Counted from the stretch's first letter, positions 1 through 6,649 are shown. The stretch: 7,441 nt of DNA from Tannerella sp. (GCA_031275525.1 JAISOP010000063.1:1-7441); one strand, 5' to 3'. Notes: generated from the letters alone by a model not told the origin. Made by a program: numbers and translations.

Positions 1-1
1 G

Positions 2-523
2 GCGCAGCTGGCCTTCCCCGCCTCCGCCGGCGCCTCCTACTACCTGGTGCACCTCTACGAACTGAGGTCAACCGGTTCGGCGCCCGTCCTGACGCTCAAG
101 GTCACGCCCGACGGACGGGTGACGCTGCGTGCCGCGGCCGCCGCCAGCCTCGCCGTGCCGCTCTCGTACCTCACGCCCGGCGCCACGTATGCCGTCACCG
201 TAGAGACGGTGCGCGAAACGGGCGGCCGGGCGGAGGTGATCCGTACCGAAGTGACGGCCTTCACCACGCCCGCCGCACCCGTCGGCCTCGACGCTCCCGA
301 CGCCGACGCACCACGCGCCTCCTGCAACGGTAGCACCCTCCGGCTGGAGCGCCTCGACGGCTACGACTGCACCCTGACGACGGTCGGCGGACAGACGGTC
401 GACCGTTTCCGCGTGACGGACGTCCTCGAGCAGCGTCTGCTGACCCTGCCGGCAGGAATCTATATCCTGACAGCCGTGAACGCCAACCGACAAGTGGCCT
501 TTAAAATAGTGGTTAGTGGTTAG
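2..523 (+). CDS. C-terminal fragment of a secreted/surface protein with FnIII-like region and sorting-type tail
   Basis: The frame is open to the left edge, so the gene begins outside the window; the GTG at 47 is an internal Val, not a start. About 173 residues are visible. The first ~90 are rich in beta-strand-like alternation (YYLVHLYEL, then LTPGATYAVTVETV and TEVTAFTTPA), as in a fibronectin type III domain. After a short Ala/Asp/Pro linker, the last ~60 residues run from a TLRLERLDGYDCTL segment to LPAGIYILTAVNANRQVAFK and end in KIVV plus SG. This resembles the C-terminal sorting domains of type IX secretion cargo, which usually end near a KIVV-like strand; that match is from memory of the family, not a search. 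The protein would therefore be exported and anchored or released at the cell surface; the catalytic or binding part lies outside the window. The last residues (VVSG) and the TAG stop are encoded by the 7-bp repeat that starts at 507. A hand count of 61-120 gives 41 G/C of 60, richer than the genes to its right. Confidence 0.6.
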   Translation, partial: AQLAFPASAGASYYLVHLYELRSTGSAPVLTLKVTPDGRVTLRAAAAASLAVPLSYLTPGATYAVTVETVRETGGRAEVIRTEVTAFTTPAAPVGLDAPDADAPRASCNGSTLRLERLDGYDCTLTTVGGQTVDRFRVTDVLEQRLLTLPAGIYILTAVNANRQVAFKIVVSG

Positions 524-712
524 TGGTTAGTGGTTAGTGGGGAATGGAGAATTGAGAATTGAGAATGAGAAGTATAACAAGCGTCGTAAACCGATACAAC
601 TCCCCCCTCTCTTGTGGAGAGGGGTCGGGGGAGAGGTGTTTTCACTAACCACTAACCACTAACCACTAACCGCTAATTCTCAATTCTCCATTCTCCATTC
701 CGCTAACCGCTA
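507..712. repeat. Composite inverted repeat made of 7-bp tandem units
   Basis: Left side: 4.9 copies of TAGTGGT (507-540), then a second 7-bp unit of the GAGAATT type (about 541-567). Centre: 571-642, holding a GC-rich hairpin. Right side: CACTAAC units (643-676, the last one CGCTAA), then the complement of the GAGAATT block (676-700), then two more CGCTAAC-type units (701-712). The order of modules is therefore A-B-core-A'-B'-A'. A pairs with the first A' over 33 positions (507-539 with 643-675, one G-U). B pairs with B' over 25 positions with one mismatch (542-566 with 676-700). The element overlaps the end of the upstream gene and supplies its stop. Similar short-unit palindromes are, from memory, frequent between genes in Bacteroidota. 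No protein is encoded, and no spacer-like unique sequence of CRISPR type is present. Confidence 0.85.
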
Positions 713-718
713 TTTTTT
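528..718 (+). terminator. Possible long-range intrinsic terminator (outer stem plus T6)
   Basis: Bases 528-539 pair with 701-712 (12 pairs, two of them G-U). After a 2-base bulge, 542-566 pair with 676-700 (24 of 25). The stem is followed directly by six T (713-718), the layout of a factor-independent terminator for the upstream gene. Against it, the loop is about 109 bases, far longer than usual, and the competing 507-539/643-675 stem would form first during transcription. A terminator role is an inference. Confidence 0.35.
602..638. repeat. GC-rich hairpin core inside the composite repeat
   Basis: CCCCTCTC (604-611) pairs perfectly with GAGAGGGG (617-624) around the 5-base loop TTGTG. A second copy of GGAGAGG occurs at 630-636, 14 bases after the first at 616-622, so the C/T arm has two possible partners. 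From memory, cores of this GGAGAGGGG-type style recur between genes in Bacteroidota; that should be confirmed by counting copies in the genome. Confidence 0.6.
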
Positions 719-720
719 CG

Positions 721-728
721 TACCTTGC
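721..728 (+). promoter_or_regulatory. Candidate -7 promoter box for fhs
   Basis: TACCTTGC lies 24 bases before the first ATG of fhs. It resembles the Bacteroides -7 consensus TAnnTTTG but lacks one T, and no clear -33 TTTG is seen at the usual distance upstream because that position falls in the repeat. If real, fhs is transcribed from just downstream of the repeat and T6 run, independently of the upstream gene. Confidence 0.35.
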
Positions 729-752
729 GAGTGGTTTTTTTGAATAGTAATA

Positions 753-2438
753 ATGAAAGAGTATATGAAAACAGACATTGAGATAGCCCGTTCCGTACGG
801 ATGCAACCGATCACGGCCATCGCCGGTCGACTGGGTATCGACCCGGAGGATTTGGAACTATACGGCAAGTACAAGGCCAAGGTGCCACTGTCCTACAAGT
901 CCGCTCCGCCCCGTTTCGACGACCCGAAACTGATTCTCGTTTCCGCCATCTCGCCCACTCCGGCGGGCGAAGGCAAAACGACCGTTTCCATCGGCCTGGC
1001 GCAGGCCCTGAACCGCCTCGGCCGGCCAACCAGCGTCGTCCTGCGCGAGCCTTCGCTCGGCCCCGTCTTCGGCATCAAGGGCGGCGCAACGGGCGGAGGC
1101 TATTCGCAGGTGCTCCCGATGGAAGACATCAACCTCCACTTCACGGGCGACTTTGCCGCCATCGAAAAGGCGCACAACCTCCTGGCCGCGCTGATCGACA
1201 ACAACCTGCAAAGCAAGCGCCATTCCCTCGGCCTGGACCTGCGTACCATTTCGTGGAAACGGGTGATGGACATGAACGACCGTTCGCTGCGGAAACTCGT
1301 CGCCGGACTGGGCGGAACAACCTCCGGCATTCCGCGCGAAACGGGCTTCGACATCACGGCCGCTTCCGAGGTGATGGCCATCCTCTGTCTGTCCAACGAC
1401 ATCCGCGATTTGAAGGAGCGCCTCGGAAACATTTTCATCGGCTACACGCATGACCGGAAACCTGTTTATGCGCGTGACCTGAAAGCGCACGGCGCTATGG
1501 CCGTCCTGCTCAAGGATGCCATCAAACCCAACCTGGTGCAGACCATGGAGGGGACGCCGGCCTTTATTCACGGAGGGCCGTTTGCCAATATCGCCCAGGG
1601 TACCAACTCGGTGATTGCCACCAAAACGGCGCTGGCGCTGAGCGAATATACAGTGACCGAAGCCGGTTTCGGGTTCGACCTCGGTGCGGAAAAGTTCCTG
1701 GACATCAAATGCCGGGTGGCCGGGCTGACGCCCAATGCGGTGGTGCTTGTGGCCACGGTACGCGCCCTGAAATACCACGGCGGGAAACCGCTGAAAACGC
1801 TTGCCGAACCCGATTTGGACATGCTCCGCAAGGGTATCGGGAATCTCCAGAAACACATCGAGAACATCAAGATTTTCAACCTGGCGCCGGTGGTTGCCAT
1901 CAACCGCTTTGCGAGCGACACGCCGGAAGAGCTTGATTTCATCAGGCATTTCTGTGAAGAGATTGACGTACCCGTATCCATCGCCGACGTCTGGGGCAAG
2001 GGGGGCGAGGGGGCGCTCGAACTGGCCGGGAGGGTGGTCCACAGCTCGGCCACCTGTCATACGCAGTTCCGCCCGCTCTACGAACTGGACGACAGCATCG
2101 AACAGAAAATCGAAACCATCGCGCGAACCATCTACGGCGCGGAAGCCGTGGACTATACCCCCAAGGCCAAAGCGCATCTGCTGAAGATTAAGGACCTGGG
2201 TCTGGAAGGGCTGGCCGTCTGCATGGCGAAAACGCAAAAGTCCCTTTCCGACAACCCGGAGTTGCTCGGACGCCCGAAAGACTTTATCATCACTGTGCGG
2301 GAAATCGAGATTGCCGCCGGAGCCGGCTTTTTAATCCCCATCACAGGCGACATCATGCGAATGCCCGGCCTGCCCGAAAGCCCGGCCTCCGAACGTATCG
2401 ACATCGACAGCGAGGGACATATCACCGGATTATTCTGA
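753..2438 (+). CDS. fhs: Formate-tetrahydrofolate ligase (formyl-THF synthetase)
   Basis: Catalyses ATP-dependent joining of formate to tetrahydrofolate, giving 10-formyl-THF for purine synthesis and the one-carbon pool; cytoplasmic, normally a homotetramer. The 561-residue product is full length for the family (about 555-560). Seen in the sequence: the phosphate-binding loop TPAGEGKTT at residues 69-77; the family signature from about 97 to 133 (LREPSLGPVFGIKGG, GGGYSQVLPMEDINLHFTGD); EGTPAFIHGGPFANIAQG at 266-283; WGKGGEGALEL at 414-424; and the conserved end GDIMRMPGLP at 532-541. Two starts are possible: ATG at 753 and ATG at 765 (residue 5). Relatives I recall begin close to MKxDIEIAR, which favours 765; neither has a clear Shine-Dalgarno site. 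It stands alone on its strand, with no folD or fchA in view, and is closed by the palindrome at 2451-2525. No truncation or missing motif is seen. Confidence 0.97.
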   Translation: MKEYMKTDIEIARSVRMQPITAIAGRLGIDPEDLELYGKYKAKVPLSYKSAPPRFDDPKLILVSAISPTPAGEGKTTVSIGLAQALNRLGRPTSVVLREPSLGPVFGIKGGATGGGYSQVLPMEDINLHFTGDFAAIEKAHNLLAALIDNNLQSKRHSLGLDLRTISWKRVMDMNDRSLRKLVAGLGGTTSGIPRETGFDITAASEVMAILCLSNDIRDLKERLGNIFIGYTHDRKPVYARDLKAHGAMAVLLKDAIKPNLVQTMEGTPAFIHGGPFANIAQGTNSVIATKTALALSEYTVTEAGFGFDLGAEKFLDIKCRVAGLTPNAVVLVATVRALKYHGGKPLKTLAEPDLDMLRKGIGNLQKHIENIKIFNLAPVVAINRFASDTPEELDFIRHFCEEIDVPVSIADVWGKGGEGALELAGRVVHSSATCHTQFRPLYELDDSIEQKIETIARTIYGAEAVDYTPKAKAHLLKIKDLGLEGLAVCMAKTQKSLSDNPELLGRPKDFIITVREIEIAAGAGFLIPITGDIMRMPGLPESPASERIDIDSEGHITGLF

Positions 2439-2450
2439 AGGTGAAAAGAG

Positions 2451-2528
2451 AATTCAAAGATTCAATGATTCAATGATTCAAAAAAACGAGCCTTTTGAAT
2501 CATTGAACTATTGAATCTTTGAATTTTT
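2451..2528. terminator. Bidirectional terminator-like palindrome made of 8-bp units
   Basis: Arms 2451-2483 and 2493-2525 match at 31 of 33 positions around a 9-base loop (AAACGAGCC). Each arm is four 8-bp units of the form RATTCAAW (GATTCAAT being the commonest). The stem is A/T rich and ends in a short T run (2524-2528) on the plus strand; the minus strand has CTCTTTTC beyond the other arm. It lies between two convergent genes, where a shared terminator is expected. The stop codon of the minus-strand gene (2508-2510) is inside the right arm, at the only spot where the arms differ. Confidence 0.7.
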
Positions 2529-3197
2529 GTATGCGGGAGAAGGGAGGATAACGGCGGCGGCAACCAGGATGTGCGCCGCATAATAGGTCGGCATCATCAG
2601 GAGGCGATACAGTCCGCACATATCCAGAAATTCGCAGCAGGCAATCAGCGTGTCGGAAAACACGATGCAGGCGATGCCGGCGGTAAAGAGCCACCGGGCG
2701 TGAAACGGGAGCCGGAGTCCGGGCGCCGCCGCCAGCGAAAGGCAGGAAATCAGCACGTAGAAGCCTACTGCCGTCAACAGGACGGCGTCGGGGATGGCCG
2801 GCAGGAGTTTCCAGGCGAAAAACATGCCGTATCCCGCCGCCAGCAGCCCCAGCAGCGCCCATTGTATTTTCCCGTTCTTGAGGCAGAAGGCCAGGAATCC
2901 GACGTGGGCGACGAAGAACAGGGCGATTCCGTAAACGAACATCAGGACATCCCCCCCACGGTGTTTCAGCATCCAGTCGCCCGCAATGGAGAAGGCGAAG
3001 GCGGCTATCAGTAGCCATTTGGTCCGGCTGATTTGCTTCGGCGACAGGCAGCCGACCAGCACGGCGCAGGCAACGGGTATGGCTGCATGTACCCCGTAAT
3101 TGTATCGTAGCGACGCAAAAACGGCGCAGGCAAGGGGCACAAGCAGTAATCCGGCAGACAGGTAGTTTCTATTTTTCATCGGGTCTTGTTTATACAT
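2508..3197 (-). CDS. YhhN/TMEM86-family membrane protein, putative lysoplasmalogenase
   Basis: A 229-residue protein that is hydrophobic nearly throughout, with about seven or eight membrane segments, matching the usual size and topology of the YhhN (TMEM86) family. Conserved acidic motifs of the family are visible: FSIAGDWML with Gly73-Asp74, and VFSDTLIA with Ser181-Asp182; a YYAAHILVAA stretch at 205-214 matches the last conserved helix. Characterised animal members hydrolyse the vinyl-ether bond of lysoplasmalogens; in bacteria the substrate is less certain, so the function here is inferred from family. Two starts are possible: ATG at 3197 (used here) and ATG at 3179 (residue 7, MKNRNYLSAG), where the extra six residues look unlike a membrane-protein start. 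A good promoter box lies 23 bases upstream. The last residues KNSKIQ and the TAG stop are encoded in the right arm of the palindrome, so the C-terminus probably changed when that repeat arose. Confidence 0.85.
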   Translation of the reverse strand: MYKQDPMKNRNYLSAGLLLVPLACAVFASLRYNYGVHAAIPVACAVLVGCLSPKQISRTKWLLIAAFAFSIAGDWMLKHRGGDVLMFVYGIALFFVAHVGFLAFCLKNGKIQWALLGLLAAGYGMFFAWKLLPAIPDAVLLTAVGFYVLISCLSLAAAPGLRLPFHARWLFTAGIACIVFSDTLIACCEFLDMCGLYRLLMMPTYYAAHILVAAAVILPSPAYKNSKIQ

Positions 3198-3220
3198 TTA
3201 TTTTTATGTTGAACCTGCGG

Positions 3221-3228
3221 CAAAGATA
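3221..3228 (-). promoter_or_regulatory. -7 promoter box for the yhhN-like gene
   Basis: On the minus strand the sequence reads TATCTTTG, an exact match to the Bacteroidota -7 consensus TAnnTTTG. It lies 23 bases before the ATG at 3197 and 41 before the ATG at 3179. No clear TTTG is seen near -33. It implies that the membrane-protein gene has its own promoter and does not depend only on read-through from the glycosyltransferase. Confidence 0.6.
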
Positions 3229-3325
3229 CAGGGTATTTTGTATAACGGCGTCTTTGCATATATTTCTTCTGCCGCAGAGGGTTTCCCGTTTTTATTCCAT
3301 ATAGTCTTATGGGAGCCGCTACCCT

Positions 3326-3337
3326 CCCCCCCCCCCC
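3326..3337. repeat. Homopolymer tract of 12 C
   Basis: Twelve consecutive C (G on the minus strand) in the spacer, about 100 bases upstream of the promoter box at 3221-3228 with respect to the minus-strand gene. Such tracts slip easily in replication and are also error-prone in sequencing, so the exact length is uncertain. Confidence 0.9.
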
Positions 3338-3342
3338 AAAAT

Positions 3343-3442
3343 CAAGGCTTGCAACCGAGGCAAAAGCGGAGTTTACGGTGGGTAAATGAGCATTTTGCCG
3401 ACCGAGCGTAACGCAGCATTGGGGAGTTTTTAGAGGTTCCCC
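3343..3442. repeat. Imperfect palindromic intergenic repeat
   Basis: GGCAAAA (3359-3365) pairs with TTTTGCC (3393-3399) and the inner GTTTAC/GTAAA (about 3371-3386) pair around a GGTG-type turn, with a six-base unpaired stretch between. The outer flanks (CAAGGCTTGCAACCGAG at 3343-3358 and CCGAGCGTAACGCAGCATTG at 3402-3421) are loosely complementary. A second small hairpin follows, GGGGA (3421-3425) with TCCCC (3438-3442). I recall closely similar sequences between genes in Bacteroidales genomes, so this is probably a dispersed element; I cannot confirm copy number here. It could also fold in the RNA downstream of the glycosyltransferase. Confidence 0.55.
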
Positions 3443-3506
3443 GAAGGATGCGCCGTGCGCCCTTTGTGCAACCCTCCGGAATTGTACCCCGGCATGTTGT
3501 TTTGAA

Positions 3507-4499
3507 TCATTTATAGAAGGTTTTTTCGAAAGCGGAGCGCTCTCCCTTACCCAACAGGATGCGGTTCCAGACGCCCGATATGAAACCGCATCCGTATCCC
3601 GTCAGTTGTATATAGGAAGCGATAACGGCAAGGAGGCCTATCCGCAGGCTTTTATTCCGGAGTGCGGCGTCCGTGCACACCAAAACCGCATAAAGCCCTA
3701 ACGGGACAAGGCTCCACAGGCAAAAAAAACTCGCGCCCAAACAGCCCGACACCCCCAGCGTGAACAAACCCGGCAACAGGTGAACGAGTTTTAAGGAACG
3801 GGGATATTTCTTGTACAGGTTAATCCGGGCCATGCCGGAGTTATAGACCTGCCGGTAGAATTTTTTCCAGTCCGTCCGGCGTTTGTGATACACCCACGCG
3901 GACGCAAATAAACGAACCTTGTACCCGGCCTCATATATCCGGATACTGAAATCAATGTCTTCGCCGAAACGCATCTTTGAAAAGCCGCCCAGTTCCTCAT
4001 ACACCTTCCTGCGTATCCCCATATTAAAACTGCGTGGATAAAACCGGTCCAGTTCCTTCCTGCTGCCTCCCCGTATGCCGCCGGTGGTGAAGAAGGAGGT
4101 CATCGCATAGTTGATGGCTTTCTGGAGGGGGGTAAAGTGGGCGGAGGCCCTGTCCGGGCCGCCGAACGCATCCGCGCCTGTTGTGCTTAACGCTTCCAAT
4201 ACGGCCTGTATGTAACCGGGCGGCAGGATACAGTCGGAATCCAGCACAATCAAGTATTCCCCCGAGGCCCTGGCCGCCCCGTAGTTACGGGCCGGGCCGG
4301 GTCCTCCGTTGGGGATACGGTAATAGGCGACGGGCAGGCGGCAGGCATACCCCCGGACGATGGCTTCGCAGGCAAGGGACGAACCGTCTTCCACAATAAT
4401 CACTTCAAATCCCCCGGCGCTTTGAAGCGTTAGGCTTTCGAGCAGTTCCGCCACTTCGTCCGGGCGGTTATATACAGGTATGATGAGGGATAGGAACAT
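3507..4499 (-). CDS. Family 2 glycosyltransferase with C-terminal membrane segments
   Basis: Expected to transfer a sugar from a nucleotide-sugar donor to a growing glycan at the inner face of the cytoplasmic membrane; donor and acceptor cannot be told from sequence. The 330-residue product has the GT2 GT-A fold signature from residue 2: FLSLIIPVYNRPDEV, the nucleotide-binding Asp38 in VIIVEDGS, the metal-binding DSD at 87-89 in LIVLDSDC, and the likely catalytic acidic pair Glu180-Asp181 in RFGEDIDFS. A VYHKRRT stretch follows at 203-209. Residues about 240-310 hold two or three hydrophobic segments likely to anchor it in the membrane. The frame stays open upstream to 4598, but that would place 33 Arg/Pro-rich residues before the domain and overlap the peptidase gene; ATG at 4499 starts right at the domain and lies 5 bases after the peptidase stop, so translation is probably coupled. 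It looks like the third gene of a flippase-peptidase-glycosyltransferase unit. Confidence 0.92.
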   Translation of the reverse strand: MFLSLIIPVYNRPDEVAELLESLTLQSAGGFEVIIVEDGSSLACEAIVRGYACRLPVAYYRIPNGGPGPARNYGAARASGEYLIVLDSDCILPPGYIQAVLEALSTTGADAFGGPDRASAHFTPLQKAINYAMTSFFTTGGIRGGSRKELDRFYPRSFNMGIRRKVYEELGGFSKMRFGEDIDFSIRIYEAGYKVRLFASAWVYHKRRTDWKKFYRQVYNSGMARINLYKKYPRSLKLVHLLPGLFTLGVSGCLGASFFCLWSLVPLGLYAVLVCTDAALRNKSLRIGLLAVIASYIQLTGYGCGFISGVWNRILLGKGERSAFEKTFYK

Positions 4500-4504
4500 G
4501 CAAC

Positions 4505-6649
4505 TTAGTTTACCAGTTTCAGTTCCTGGATCAGTTGCGGACAGCGGCCCCACTTGTCGATGAGGTAGAGCACGTAGCGGATGTCCACGCCGATGCAACG
4601 CTGCAGGTCGGGTTCAAAGGCAATGTCGCCACTCATGGCCTCCCAGTTGCCGTCGAAGGCCAGGCCGATCAGACGGGCATGACGGTCGAAGATGGGACTG
4701 CCCGAATTGCCGCCGGTGATGTCGTTGTTGGTCAGGAAACAGACCTGCAGTTCGCCCTTTTCGTTGGCGTAGGGGGCGAAGTCCTTGTTTTCGAGCAAGT
4801 GGATGATTTCCGGCTGCACCCAGAACTCGTCGTCCGTCACATCTTCCTTTTCCAGCACGCCTTTTTGGGTCGAATAGTAGTCATACCACGTGGCGTCGAA
4901 GGGATGGTAGCCGCCAACCGAACCGTAACTCAGGCGCATGGTGAAATTGGCGTCCGAATAGAAATCCCGTTCGGGATACATCTCCTTCAGTCCGGTCAGG
5001 TAGAGCCTTTCGCCCTTGTCGATCTCGCTGCCGGCCGAATAAGCCTGGTGCTGGAGGTCGTACAGGGCGAAAAGGGCAGACAGGTACAGGGTGATGGCCG
5101 GGTCCTTCTTCATCATCTTGCCGTACGCCTGTTTGTCTTTCAGCAGGGCGGCGACGTTGTCATACGTCAGGATTTTCGACTTTTTAAACAGGTCGGCCGC
5201 GTATCGGTCGTAATCGCCCTTGTATTTCTTGTCCACGTCTTTGTAAAAGTCCGGCAGGTACACCGGCGGGACGCGCTCTTTGACAATCTTCATCATGGCG
5301 GCCAGCACCTTTTGGTCAACGGCCGGCTCATAATCTTTAAAAAACGGCCGGAACTGGGAGGTTAGCAATTCTTCCATTTCCGCCTCCGTGCCGTGTTTCA
5401 CGTCGGCGCTGCCCACCATGCGTGCCAGGCGGAAAACCTCCGTCCCGTTGGCGAACGCCTCCAGCAGATAGGTCATGTATCGCTGGCATTCATGGGTGGA
5501 AGTATATCCCTTCTCCAGCAGGCTCAGCACCTGGCCGTAGGTTGCCTGCCGTTCGGGCGTCTGTTCCGTCCATGCGGCAAAAGCGGCCTCTTCTTCTTTT
5601 TTCCTTTCAATGATGTGCAGGTTAGCCAGGCCGCGGTTCATGCCGATGGAGTTTTTCCAGTAGTTGGAACTGCCGGCATACTTGGAGGCATACTTGATGC
5701 GCACGGCGTCGCCGGCACGCATGGCTTCCTTCCAGATGTCCTGTTTGATGCCGCGCACTTCGATGCGCGGACGGTTGATGTTTTCGATGCGCTGTTCCAC
5801 GCCCCACGAACAGAGATGCCGTTCGGTCGTTCCCGGGAAACCCAGTGTCATGGCAAAATCATGGTCCCGGTATCCCTGCAAAGAAACTTCGGCCACGTAT
5901 TTGGGGCGATAGGGGCAGTTTTCGGGCGCATATTCCGCCGGGCGGTTATCGGCGCCGGCATAGACGCGGAAAACGGAAAAGTCGCCCGTATGACGCGGCC
6001 ACATCCAGTTGTCCGTATCGCCGCCGAACTTGCCGACCGAACTGGGTGGCGCAAAGACAAGGCGCACGTCGCGGAAGATTTCGTAAACGACCAGATAGTA
6101 TTTGTTGTTACTGTAGAAGGGTATGACCTCGGCGGTAAGGAACTCGTTCGTCTCGATGGAGTCGCAAAGAACCTGGCTGATGGAATCGGCCAGGGAGACA
6201 CGCCTGACCTCGTCGTCAACGGCGGCCACTTCCGGCAGGATCCGGTCGCTCACCTCGACGGTCTCTTTCAGGTAACGGACACTCAGACCCGCGGCCGGCA
6301 ATTCCTCCGCCTGGCTTTGAGCGGTAAAACCGTCTTTCAGGTAATCGTGATCGACACTGCTCAGCCTTTGAATCGACCCATATCCGCAATGATGGTTCGT
6401 GAAAATCAGCCCTTCGTCGGAGACGGTAATTCCCGTACAGCCGCCGCCAAAAATGACGACCGCATTCGCCACGCAGGGGAGGGAATCATGATACAACCGT
6501 TCAAAGGACGAGTTGAATCCCAGTTCCTCCATTCGCGCCAGATTCCGCGCATTCAGTTCCTTCAATACCCACATACCCTCATCGGCGTGGGCAAAATTCA
6601 TACCAACCAGCAGCAACAGGGCTGCACATACTTTCTTTACTCGTTTCAT
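4505..6649 (-). CDS. S46-family dipeptidyl peptidase, DPP7-like
   Basis: A serine exopeptidase that removes dipeptides from the N-terminus of peptides in the periplasm; in asaccharolytic and gut Bacteroidales it supports amino-acid use. The 714-residue product has the usual length. Residues 1-22 form a signal peptide (KRVKK, then a Leu-rich core, cleavage likely after AHA), leaving the mature start DEGMW typical of the family. The catalytic triad is in place: His87 in TNHHCG, Asp223 in RHTGDFS, Ser649 in GGNSGSP. Asn214, Trp215 and Asn329 match the residues reported in a related enzyme to hold the substrate amino group. The residue 18 after the catalytic Ser is Gly667 (AFDGNWE); glycine there is found in DPP7 and arginine in the Asp/Glu-specific DPP11, so a hydrophobic or aliphatic P1 preference is expected. 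The helical insert of the family spans roughly 290-590. It starts 17 bases after the flippase stop with an A-rich leader, and stops 5 bases before the glycosyltransferase. Confidence 0.95.
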   Translation of the reverse strand: MKRVKKVCAALLLLVGMNFAHADEGMWVLKELNARNLARMEELGFNSSFERLYHDSLPCVANAVVIFGGGCTGITVSDEGLIFTNHHCGYGSIQRLSSVDHDYLKDGFTAQSQAEELPAAGLSVRYLKETVEVSDRILPEVAAVDDEVRRVSLADSISQVLCDSIETNEFLTAEVIPFYSNNKYYLVVYEIFRDVRLVFAPPSSVGKFGGDTDNWMWPRHTGDFSVFRVYAGADNRPAEYAPENCPYRPKYVAEVSLQGYRDHDFAMTLGFPGTTERHLCSWGVEQRIENINRPRIEVRGIKQDIWKEAMRAGDAVRIKYASKYAGSSNYWKNSIGMNRGLANLHIIERKKEEEAAFAAWTEQTPERQATYGQVLSLLEKGYTSTHECQRYMTYLLEAFANGTEVFRLARMVGSADVKHGTEAEMEELLTSQFRPFFKDYEPAVDQKVLAAMMKIVKERVPPVYLPDFYKDVDKKYKGDYDRYAADLFKKSKILTYDNVAALLKDKQAYGKMMKKDPAITLYLSALFALYDLQHQAYSAGSEIDKGERLYLTGLKEMYPERDFYSDANFTMRLSYGSVGGYHPFDATWYDYYSTQKGVLEKEDVTDDEFWVQPEIIHLLENKDFAPYANEKGELQVCFLTNNDITGGNSGSPIFDRHARLIGLAFDGNWEAMSGDIAFEPDLQRCIGVDIRYVLYLIDKWGRCPQLIQELKLVN

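Larger units (their letters stand above)
3198..3506. other. 309-bp non-coding spacer between glycosyltransferase and yhhN-like gene
   Basis: No credible open frame is seen. It contains, from left to right, the promoter box of the yhhN-like gene (3221-3228), an A/T-rich stretch, a run of 12 C (3326-3337), an imperfect palindromic repeat (3343-3442) and about 60 bases with no recognised feature before the glycosyltransferase stop. No Rho-independent terminator with a proper T run follows the glycosyltransferase. Confidence 0.7.

Noticed and set aside
68..493. 141-codon minus-strand frame opposite the first gene
   Set aside because: Composition-driven shadow in very GC-rich DNA; low-complexity Gly/Arg product.
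507..540. CRISPR array or telomere-like array of TAGTGGT
   Set aside because: Units are 7 bp with no unique spacers, and the array faces its own complement; it is a palindrome arm.
858..2237. 459-codon open frame on the minus strand opposite fhs
   Set aside because: It lies wholly opposite a full-length conserved gene; its product shows no recognisable domain. GC-rich third positions in fhs explain the absence of stops.
2500..3018. 172-codon minus-strand frame and 147-codon plus-strand frame over the yhhN-like gene
   Set aside because: Both overlap a membrane protein with conserved family motifs and show no domain of their own.
3311..3328. GGGAG/CTCCC as a terminator of the minus-strand operon
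   Set aside because: Only five pairs and no T run on the minus strand beyond it.
4500..4598. Upstream extension of the glycosyltransferase to a start at 4598
   Set aside because: It adds 33 Arg/Pro-rich residues and overlaps the peptidase end; the GT2 domain begins exactly at the ATG at 4499.
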